This document shows positions 57,496-64,000 of a stretch of DNA of 64,000 nucleotides, in pieces (position 1 is the stretch's first letter; every line of letters begins with the position of its first letter). Below the pieces are notes generated by a model. It was not told the DNA's origin. It made no database searches and saw only the letters and a list, made by a program, of their open reading frames with translations. The stretch is from positions 96,564 to 160,563 of the forward strand of contig CACMYV010000001.1 of the NCBI GenBank assembly GCA_902617975.1, written 5' to 3'. Made by a program: the position numbers and the translations under genes. The stretch is from an uncultured Pelagibacteraceae bacterium (GTDB taxonomy: Bacteria > Pseudomonadota > Alphaproteobacteria > Pelagibacterales > Pelagibacteraceae).

Positions 57496-58442
57496 TATAA
57501 TTGAATTTTATCTTTAATGATATTTGCTACTCTATTCGTTTCATCTAATTTTTCATAGTTCCAATTTTCTAGTTTTTCTCCTAATTCTCTAACAATTTTC
57601 ATTTCTTGAAATAATTTTCTAAAATTTTTAAATCTTTTATCATTTTTTTTAGGTGGAATAGTAGCAATATAAATTGGCTTCCCTGTTAAAGCTGCCTCTG
57701 AAATCATGGAGCTTGAATCGCAAGTAATAACTAAATGTTTTGATTGTGAAAGAGCACTTAAATAGGCTTTTTTATCAACACCATCTAATACTAAATGATC
57801 ATTTCCAAAATATATTTTTGCATGCTCTATGGTTCCCTTTGGTGTTCTCATAGAGGGTATAACTACCAAACTAAGATTATTTTTTTTTACTAAATAATTT
57901 ACTTTTGAAAAAATTTCTTGAATATTTCTATCTGAATAATCATAATACTGAGTAGGACCACCAATTATTAAAGAAATTATATTTTTATCCTTCAATTTGC
58001 TTGAAATATTAAATAAATATTCTTTGTCTTTTTCAATTTCTTCACTTGTTAAATAATGAATAGCTCCTTTTGTTTTTAATACATTATGTCCATCAAGATT
58101 ATCATGCTCAGGCACTACAACTAGATCAAAATTATCTAGTTTTATCTTTGGGTTTTGAATGTGAATGTTAAATACTTTTTTCTTTGAATTTTTTTTTAAG
58201 AATAATGATGGAATAATACTTTTTCTCCCACATGAAATTATTAAATCAACATCTTCGCATTCAATTTTTTTAAAAACTGAGTCGGATATAGGAGTGAATT
58301 TTGGTGGTATAACTTTCCAGAAACCTTTTGTTTCAACTGTGTGGTGAGAATAATTTATATCTAAAGCTTTAGCCAAACCTTCTACTTGGCTAATCATCCC
58401 ATGCATACCTTCTGTTAATAATATACCTTTCAATTTAGTCAT
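57495..58442 (-). CDS. ELM1-family (DUF1022) protein, glycosyltransferase-like
   Basis: A 315-aa protein resembling bacterial members of the ELM1 group. Markers: GMISQVEGLAKAL near residue 15, LIISCGRKSIIPSLFLKK near 68, NIHIQNPKIKLDNFDLVVVPEHDNLDGHNVLKTKGAIHYL near 93-131, SLIIGGPTQYYDYS near 157 and VITCDSSSMISEAALTGKPIYI near 238. The fold resembles GT-B transferases such as LpxB/MurG. Despite the name, a bacterial role in surface glycan or lipid synthesis is more plausible than fission, but is unproven. It is divergent from trxB, with 21 bp between the starts. Confidence 0.8.
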   Translation of the reverse strand: MTKLKGILLTEGMHGMISQVEGLAKALDINYSHHTVETKGFWKVIPPKFTPISDSVFKKIECEDVDLIISCGRKSIIPSLFLKKNSKKKVFNIHIQNPKIKLDNFDLVVVPEHDNLDGHNVLKTKGAIHYLTSEEIEKDKEYLFNISSKLKDKNIISLIIGGPTQYYDYSDRNIQEIFSKVNYLVKKNNLSLVVIPSMRTPKGTIEHAKIYFGNDHLVLDGVDKKAYLSALSQSKHLVITCDSSSMISEAALTGKPIYIATIPPKKNDKRFKNFRKLFQEMKIVRELGEKLENWNYEKLDETNRVANIIKDKIQL

Positions 58443-58463
58443 TAATCATTATATAGCTTTCAT

Positions 58464-59411
58464 ATGAGTGAAAATCCAACTAAACACACAAAAGTGTTAA
58501 TAATTGGGTCAGGTCCCGCTGGATATACAGCAGCAATTTATGCTGCAAGAGCAATGTTAAAACCAATATTAGTTCATGGTATGGAACCTGGTGGCCAATT
58601 AACAACAACAACTGATGTTGAAAATTTTCCTGGATTTAAAGATGTAATTCAAGGGCCATGGCTTATGGATCAAATGAAAGGTCAGGCAGAAGTAGTTGGA
58701 ACTGAAATGATACAAGATCATATTGCATCAGTGGACTTAAAATCTAAGCCATTTAAAGCTGTTGGAGATAGCGGCCAAATTTATGAAGCAGACTCAATAA
58801 TTATTTCAACAGGAGCTCAAGCTAGATGGTTAAATATTGACTCAGAACAAAGCTTCAGAGGTTTTGGTGTATCTGCATGTGCAACATGTGATGGATTTTT
58901 CTTTAAAGACAAAACTGTAGCAGTTGTTGGAGGTGGAAATGCTGCAGTTGAAGAAGCTATGTTTTTAACAAAATTTGCTTCAAAAGTTCAACTTATACAC
59001 AGAAGAGATAGTTTGAGAGCAGAAAAATTACTTCAAAAGAAATTAATGGAAAATAAAAAAATTGAAATAATTTGGGACTCTGTTGTTGATGAAGTTATTG
59101 GGGATAATGATCCTAAAAATGTAACTGGATTAAAAATTAAAAATGTTAAAACAAATAAAGTAGATGAACTAAAAATCGATGGATTATTTATAGCTATAGG
59201 ACATGATCCAGCAACTTCATTATTTAAAGATCAGTTAGAAATGGATAAAGAAGGATATTTAGTTACAAAGAATGATTCGACAGAAACCAATATTCCAGGT
59301 GTATTCGCCGCTGGAGATGTAAAAGATAAAATATTTAGACAAGCAGTAACAGCCGCTGGAATGGGATGTATGGCCGCTTTAGAGGCAGAAAAGTTTCTTT
59401 CCCACGATTGA
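58464..59411 (+). CDS. trxB: Thioredoxin reductase
   Basis: A 315-aa FAD/NADPH flavoprotein keeping thioredoxin reduced in the cytoplasm. FAD loop GSGPAGYTAA at residues 16-25, redox pair Cys139-Ala-Thr-Cys142 in SACATCDGFF, NADPH loop VVGGGNAAVEEA near 154, and C-terminal FAAGDVKDKIFRQAVTAAGMGCMAALEAEKFL. Length is standard. This is the true thioredoxin reductase, in contrast to the related CxxC-less reductase near 110-1126. Confidence 0.96.
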   Translation: MSENPTKHTKVLIIGSGPAGYTAAIYAARAMLKPILVHGMEPGGQLTTTTDVENFPGFKDVIQGPWLMDQMKGQAEVVGTEMIQDHIASVDLKSKPFKAVGDSGQIYEADSIIISTGAQARWLNIDSEQSFRGFGVSACATCDGFFFKDKTVAVVGGGNAAVEEAMFLTKFASKVQLIHRRDSLRAEKLLQKKLMENKKIEIIWDSVVDEVIGDNDPKNVTGLKIKNVKTNKVDELKIDGLFIAIGHDPATSLFKDQLEMDKEGYLVTKNDSTETNIPGVFAAGDVKDKIFRQAVTAAGMGCMAALEAEKFLSHD

Positions 59412-59415
59412 TTAT

Positions 59416-59451
59416 ATTCAAATAAAATTGATCTAGAATAAATATTTGAAT
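59416..59451. repeat. 9-bp inverted repeat downstream of trxB
   Basis: ATTCAAATA (59416-59424) and TATTTGAAT (59443-59451) are perfect complements around an 18-nt AT-rich loop. It could be a weak terminator for trxB, but no U-tract follows and the stem is AT-only. Confidence 0.3.
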
Positions 59452-59470
59452 TAAAATATAAATTAATTAG

Positions 59471-59845
59471 ATGGAAAATATCGTAAAACAAATCCAGCTT
59501 GTCGCTTTAGTAATCATTTTAGTTAGTACAGTGATTGCTTTTGGACAAGAGATGTATCAGATGATACTCGTGCAAAGGGTTACTTTAGCAGATCTGCTTT
59601 TACTTTTTCTATATCTTGAAGTGCTTGCAATGGTTAGAGTTTTTTGGGAAAGCCAATCAATTCAAATTACACTGCCGTTATTTATTGCCATAACTGCACT
59701 TGCTAGATTTATTATTTTACAAGGAAAATCTCTAAATCCAGAGATATTACTGTATGAAGCTGGTGCGATTGTTTTAATTGCTTTAGCAATTGTAATTTTA
59801 AGATTTAGAAATTCTTCTCTAATTGGACTAAATAAAAAAAAATAG
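59471..59845 (+). CDS. PsiE-family small membrane protein
   Basis: A 124-aa inner-membrane protein with four hydrophobic helices (about residues 8-24, 40-57, 65-85 and 95-111). The LLLLFLYLEVLAMVRVFWESQSIQITLPLFIAITALARFII core fits the PsiE family (E. coli PsiE, 136 aa), reported as phosphate-starvation-inducible; the biochemical role is unknown. It follows trxB by 59 bp and converges on the aminotransferase gene with a 2-bp gap. Confidence 0.8.
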   Translation: MENIVKQIQLVALVIILVSTVIAFGQEMYQMILVQRVTLADLLLLFLYLEVLAMVRVFWESQSIQITLPLFIAITALARFIILQGKSLNPEILLYEAGAIVLIALAIVILRFRNSSLIGLNKKK

Positions 59846-59847
59846 GT

Positions 59848-61035
59848 TTATCCTAAATCCTCACAAAACTTTTTAATTCTAGACATTGCTATTTTAAGTT
59901 TTGCCATTGAAGTTGCATATGAAATTCTAAAATATCCATCTAAACCAAATGCTGAGCCCTGAACAGCAGCAACATTTTGTTTTTCTAAAAGCTTTTGGAC
60001 AAAATCAGTATCTTTTTTAATTTTAGTTCTTTTATTTAAAAGTTTTTTACAATTCGGAAATACGTAAAATGCACCATTAGGTTTCAAGCAGCTAATACCA
60101 TCAATATTATTTAAACTTTTTACAACAAAATCTCTTCTTTCTTTAAATGATTTTGCTCTTTTCCTAATAAAGTCTTGTTTTCCATTTAAAGCTTCGACAG
60201 CTGCTGCTTGACTAATTGATGATGGATTCGATGTAGACTGAGACTGAATTTTTCTAATTGCAGAAATTATTTCTTTTGGTCCAGCCGCATAACCAATCCT
60301 CCAACCAGTCATTGCATAAGATTTACTCACTCCATTCATTGTTAATGTTCGAGATTTTAATTTTGAAATTTGAGCAATAGTAAAAAATTTAAAATTATCA
60401 TATTTAACATGCTCATAAATATCATCGCTCAAAATGTGAACTTTTTTGTTTTTTATTAAAACCTTTGCTAATTTTTGAATTTCTGATTTGCTGTATCCAG
60501 ATCCAGTTGGATTAGATGGTGAGTTAAGGATTATCCATTTCGTTCTTTTTGTAATTGCAGCTTTTAATTTTGCAGGTGTAATTTTAAATCCATCTTTTTC
60601 ATCACATTTTACTATTTTTGGTTTTCCTCCTGCTAAGAGAACCATATCCGGATATGAAACCCAGAATGGAGCAGGAATAATAACTTCATCTCCTTTATTT
60701 AAAGTTGCCATAAAAGTGTTATAGAGAACTTGTTTCCCTCCAGTTCCAACTGTGATTTCATCTAGTTTATAATTTAGTTTATTTTCTCTTTTAAATTTTT
60801 TTAAAATTGCTTTTTTTAATGCTGGAGTTCCATCAACTGCTGTATACTTTGTATCTCCGTCTCTTATTGCTTTAATAGCTGCATTTTTAACATTGATAGG
60901 AGTATCAAAATCTGGTTCCCCTGCCCCAAGTCCAACTACATCTTTTCCTGCAGCTCTTAATTCTCTTGCCTTTTGAGTAACTGCAATAGTTGGGGATGGT
61001 TTAATTCTTTTTAAATTATTAGATATTATGCTCAT
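59848..61035 (-). CDS. aspC: Aspartate aminotransferase, class I (Ib subgroup)
   Basis: A 395-aa PLP enzyme transferring the amino group between aspartate and 2-oxoglutarate. PLP Lys238 is in NGVSKSYAMTGWRIGY; NSPSNPTG (about 171-178) and the C-terminal YFRISYA with the carboxylate-binding Arg are conserved. N-terminal IKPSPTIAVTQKARELRAAGKDVVGLGAGEPDFDTP is characteristic of the alphaproteobacterial Ib type. Some Ib enzymes also use prephenate. It is divergent from uvrB, with 36 bp between the starts. Confidence 0.9.
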   Translation of the reverse strand: MSIISNNLKRIKPSPTIAVTQKARELRAAGKDVVGLGAGEPDFDTPINVKNAAIKAIRDGDTKYTAVDGTPALKKAILKKFKRENKLNYKLDEITVGTGGKQVLYNTFMATLNKGDEVIIPAPFWVSYPDMVLLAGGKPKIVKCDEKDGFKITPAKLKAAITKRTKWIILNSPSNPTGSGYSKSEIQKLAKVLIKNKKVHILSDDIYEHVKYDNFKFFTIAQISKLKSRTLTMNGVSKSYAMTGWRIGYAAGPKEIISAIRKIQSQSTSNPSSISQAAAVEALNGKQDFIRKRAKSFKERRDFVVKSLNNIDGISCLKPNGAFYVFPNCKKLLNKRTKIKKDTDFVQKLLEKQNVAAVQGSAFGLDGYFRISYATSMAKLKIAMSRIKKFCEDLG

Positions 61036-61071
61036 TGAATTATGAAATTATTCAATTACGTTGTTTAATAT

Positions 61072-63246
61072 ATGGAGAATACATATCAAGACCTAATTAC
61101 AGACATTCAGAGTAAAAACCCAAAAATCGGTGGAAAACTTGAAGGTGGAAAAAAATTCAAAATAAAGTCAGATTTTACCCCAGCTGGTGACCAGCCAGAT
61201 GCAATTAAAAGGCTTGTCCAAGGAGCTAAAAAAAATGAGTTTAATCAAGTATTATTAGGAGTAACTGGATCTGGAAAAACTTTTACAATGGCAAAAGTTA
61301 TAGAAGCTACGAATAGACCAGCGTTAATATTGGCACCAAATAAAACTTTGGCAGCTCAACTTTACGGTGAGATGAAAACTTTTTTTCCAGATAATGCTGT
61401 TGAGTATTTTGTATCTTACTATGATTATTACACTCCAGAAGCTTATGTACCAAGATCAGATACTTACATCGAAAAAGAAGCTTCTATAAACGAGCAGATT
61501 GATAGAATGAGACACTCGGCAACAAGATCTCTTCTTGAAAGAGACGATGTTTTAATAGTTGCAAGTGTTTCTTGTATTTATGGTTTGGGATCAGTTGAAG
61601 CTTACAGCAAAATGACTTTAACTCTTCAGAAAAACTATGAATATAATAGAGAACAAATAATAAAATCTCTTGTTGCTCTTCAGTATAAGAGAAATGATCA
61701 AAATTTTTTTAGAGGAACTTTTAGAGCAAGGGGAGAATATTTAGAAATATTTCCATCTCATCTAGAGGATAGAGCATGGAGACTTAGTTTATTTGGCGAT
61801 AAACTTGAGAAGATTGAGGAATTTGATCCTTTGACAGGAGATCAGGTTAGAGATCTTAGTCTAGTAAAAGTTTATGCTAATTCTCATTATATCACTCCTA
61901 AACCAACAGTAGAACAAGCAATTATAAAAATAAGAAAAGAATTAGAGGAAACTTTAAAAAAACACAAATCAGAAAACAAATTATTAGAGGCGCAACGATT
62001 AGAGGAGAGAACTAAATTTGATTTAGAAATGATTGAGGCAACTGGATCTTGTGCGGGAATTGAAAATTATTCAAGATTTTTATCTGGTAGAAAACCAGGA
62101 GAGCCACCACCTACTCTTTTTGAATATTTTCCTGATAACACATTAGTTTTTGTAGATGAGTCTCATGTTACAGTTCCCCAACTTAATGGGATGTTTAAGG
62201 GAGATAGATCTCGAAAAAGCACGTTGGCTGAGTATGGTTTTAGATTGCCTTCTTGTATGGATAATAGACCTTTAAAATTTGAAGAGTGGGATTTGATGAG
62301 AACACAAACTGTATTTGTTTCAGCTACTCCTGGCCCGTGGGAATTGGAACAGACTAAAGGTAAGTTTATTGATCAAGTCATAAGACCTACAGGCTTAATT
62401 GATCCACCAGTTGAGATTAGACCAGCTAAAAATCAAGTAGATGATCTTATGCACGAATGTAAAAAAGTAGTTGAAAATAATTATAGAGTTTTGGTTACAA
62501 CACTTACAAAAAAAATGGCAGAGGATTTAACCGAGTATCTTCATGAAAATGGGATAAAAGTAAGATACCTTCATTCTGATATAGATACACTTGAGAGAAT
62601 AGAGATTATGAGAGATCTCAGAATGGGTGTATTTGATGTTCTAGTTGGAATAAATTTATTAAGAGAAGGTTTAGATATTCCAGAATGTGCATTAGTTGGA
62701 ATACTAGATGCTGATAAGGAAGGATTTTTGCGATCAGAAACTTCACTGATTCAAACAATAGGAAGAGCCGCAAGAAACGTAGATGGAAAAGTTATTCTTT
62801 ATGCCGATAAGGAAACAAAAAGTATAAAGAAAGCAATTAAAGAAACTGAGAGAAGAAGAAAGATTCAATTAGAGTACAATAAGAAAAATAAAATCGACGC
62901 TAAATCTGTAAAAAAAGAAATAAGTGATATTTTAGAAAGTGTTTACGAGAAAGATTACGTCAAAATAAGCGAAGGTTCCAATATTGGCGGTAACCTTAAA
63001 AAACATTTAAAAGGATTAGACAAAAAGATGAAAGAAGCTGCATCTAATTTGGAATTTGAGGAAGCTGCTAAAATTAGAGATGAGATGAGAAAACTTCAAA
63101 GTACTGAATTAGAAATTACTTTAAACCCCAAAATTAGACAGTACGATGTTAAAAATAAAATCTATCCTAAAGGTAGATCAACACTAGGTATGCCTGGTAC
63201 AAGGGTCACAAAAAAAAGAGATAAAAAATGGAAGCACGGAAGATAA
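61072..63246 (+). CDS. uvrB: UvrABC system protein B
   Basis: A 724-aa helicase-like subunit of nucleotide excision repair. Walker [11 protein letters not shown] (about residues 63-72), the beta-hairpin [25 protein letters not shown] (about 117-140) that clamps damaged [18 protein letters not shown]-type motif V/VI ([22 protein letters not shown]) and a C-terminal UVR domain ([19 protein letters not shown]) for UvrC are all present. It is slightly longer than E. coli UvrB (673 aa), mainly in the tail. It overlaps the SDR gene by 19 bp. Confidence 0.97.
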   Translation: MENTYQDLITDIQSKNPKIGGKLEGGKKFKIKSDFTPAGDQPDAIKRLVQGAKKNEFNQVLLGVTGSGKTFTMAKVIEATNRPALILAPNKTLAAQLYGEMKTFFPDNAVEYFVSYYDYYTPEAYVPRSDTYIEKEASINEQIDRMRHSATRSLLERDDVLIVASVSCIYGLGSVEAYSKMTLTLQKNYEYNREQIIKSLVALQYKRNDQNFFRGTFRARGEYLEIFPSHLEDRAWRLSLFGDKLEKIEEFDPLTGDQVRDLSLVKVYANSHYITPKPTVEQAIIKIRKELEETLKKHKSENKLLEAQRLEERTKFDLEMIEATGSCAGIENYSRFLSGRKPGEPPPTLFEYFPDNTLVFVDESHVTVPQLNGMFKGDRSRKSTLAEYGFRLPSCMDNRPLKFEEWDLMRTQTVFVSATPGPWELEQTKGKFIDQVIRPTGLIDPPVEIRPAKNQVDDLMHECKKVVENNYRVLVTTLTKKMAEDLTEYLHENGIKVRYLHSDIDTLERIEIMRDLRMGVFDVLVGINLLREGLDIPECALVGILDADKEGFLRSETSLIQTIGRAARNVDGKVILYADKETKSIKKAIKETERRRKIQLEYNKKNKIDAKSVKKEISDILESVYEKDYVKISEGSNIGGNLKKHLKGLDKKMKEAASNLEFEEAAKIRDEMRKLQSTELEITLNPKIRQYDVKNKIYPKGRSTLGMPGTRVTKKRDKKWKHGR

Positions 63247-63983
63247 TAATTACTGGAGCAGCAACTCGAATGGGGGCTGCGATAGCTAAAAAATTATCTG
63301 GACCTAATATTGAAATTGTTATCCATTATAACAAATCTAAGTCCAAAGCAGAAAATCTTAAAAAAGATTTAATTAAAAGTGGTACAAAAATTTATTTAGC
63401 AAAAGCAGATTTAACTAAAGAAAAAGAAATAGAAAGAATGCTTAAATTTTCAAAATCAAAGTTGAAGTATTTTGATTGTTTAATTAATAATGCTTCATTA
63501 TTTGAGAACGATAAACTTGAAAATTTCACAACAAAAAGTTGGGAAAGCCATTTAAAAGCAAATTTAAAAGCGCCAGCTTTATTATCAAAGGGTTTTGCGA
63601 AAAATGCTAGAGGCAAAAACAATAATATTATTAATATAATTGATCAAAGAGTATTCAAGTTAACTCCATATTTTTTTTCATATACATTAAGTAAATCTGG
63701 TCTTTATACTTTAACCAAAACTAGCGCCATGAGCCTTGCTCCGAATATAAGAGTGAATGGAATTGCTCCGGGTCCAACTATTAAAAATAAAAGACAGTCT
63801 GACAAACACTTTAAAAAACAATACATGGCAACACCTCTTAAAAGACAGACAAATGTAGAAGAAATCTGCAATGCTGTTGACTTTTTTATTAAAAATAGAT
63901 CTATTACCGGTCAAGTTTTAGCAATTGATAGTGGCCAAAACTTAAACTGGCAAACTCCAGACATAATGGGTGGTAAGGAATGA
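63228..63983 (+). CDS. Short-chain dehydrogenase, pteridine-reductase-like (FolM/PTR1 type)
   Basis: A 251-aa NADPH-dependent SDR. Cofactor loop [10 protein letters not shown] is at residues 9-18, the NNAS motif at 87-90 and the Tyr152-x-x-x-Lys156 pair in [10 protein letters not shown]. The usual catalytic Ser is replaced by Asp139 ([12 protein letters not shown]), as in pteridine reductases, which reduce dihydrobiopterin and dihydrofolate. A role in tetrahydrofolate or pterin supply is likely. It starts inside uvrB (19-bp overlap), and its TGA overlaps the ATG of the next gene. Confidence 0.8.
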   Translation: MEARKIIITGAATRMGAAIAKKLSGPNIEIVIHYNKSKSKAENLKKDLIKSGTKIYLAKADLTKEKEIERMLKFSKSKLKYFDCLINNASLFENDKLENFTTKSWESHLKANLKAPALLSKGFAKNARGKNNNIINIIDQRVFKLTPYFFSYTLSKSGLYTLTKTSAMSLAPNIRVNGIAPGPTIKNKRQSDKHFKKQYMATPLKRQTNVEEICNAVDFFIKNRSITGQVLAIDSGQNLNWQTPDIMGGKE

Positions 63984-64000
63984 AAAAGAATAACTTAAAG
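63980..64000 (+). CDS. Start of a further gene, cut by the window end
   Basis: ATG at 63980 overlaps the TGA of the SDR gene (ATGA). Only seven codons (MKKNNLK) are visible, so no function can be given. The coupling suggests it belongs to the same operon as the SDR gene. Confidence 0.55.

Noticed and set aside
59416..59451. Rho-independent terminator of trxB
   Set aside because: The 9-bp inverted repeat is AT-only and lacks a T-tract, so I list it only as a repeat.

Overview
The window is very AT-rich, gene-dense DNA from a marine alphaproteobacterium of the SAR11 clade (Pelagibacterales). I infer this from the content: a blue-tuned proteorhodopsin with a ferredoxin and ferredoxin reductase behind it, a compact dcw cluster with many 1-11 nt overlaps, a MurE-MurF fusion, a DnaG whose zinc-site ligands are mostly replaced, and a small accessory region beside a tRNA gene. 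No rRNA operon, transposase, integrase, prophage or CRISPR array is visible.

Layout. 1-2354 (minus): proteorhodopsin with its own terminator, then ferredoxin, ferredoxin-NADP reductase and the start of a glutathione S-transferase gene. 2569-13948: a mosaic of metabolic and housekeeping genes on both strands (propionate-CoA ligase, SMR exporter, dihydroorotase-like protein, YgfZ, MazG-like protein, fumarase, AsmA-like protein, UvrD, Xaa-Pro aminopeptidase). 13937-35118 (minus): one long cell-division and peptidoglycan cluster, transcribed mraZ-ftsZ-rsmH-ftsL-ftsI-murEF-mraY-murD-ftsW-murG-murC-murB-ddl-ftsQ-ftsA-lpxC-bamD-ligA. ftsZ lies second instead of between ftsA and lpxC. A sigma70-like promoter overlapped by three TGGG boxes at exact 10-bp spacing precedes mraZ. 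35182-35537 is RNase P RNA. 35587-38786 carries an AmpD-type amidase, MlaA, MlaC, a CIA30-domain protein and a small membrane protein.

38862-46970 is the accessory region. A tRNA gene with CAT anticodon (38862-38938) has its 5' half plus upstream flank repeated at 46819-46970, so about 7.9 kb is bracketed by imperfect direct repeats that break at the anticodon loop. Inside are a secreted DUF2167-like protein, a PrsW-like intramembrane protease, a tightly overlapping operon (ribbon-helix-helix protein, 52-aa protein, Cas4/RecB-like PD-(D/E)XK nuclease, 94-aa protein) with an inverted repeat over its ribosome-binding site, a region with long inverted repeats, a 57-aa ORF, and a convergent type II restriction-modification pair (SinI-like endonuclease and C5-cytosine methyltransferase).

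46990-64000 returns to core functions: an SGNH hydrolase, a tRNA-Val(GAC) with an odd elbow region, rpoD, dnaG, yqeY, carAB, a 2OG-Fe(II) oxygenase, an ELM1-family protein, trxB, a PsiE-family protein, an aspartate aminotransferase, uvrB, a pteridine-reductase-like SDR, and the first codons of one more gene.

The best candidates for something undescribed are the nuclease operon with its cis elements, the tRNA-bracketed island, the altered tRNA-Val, and the moved ftsZ under MraZ-type boxes.
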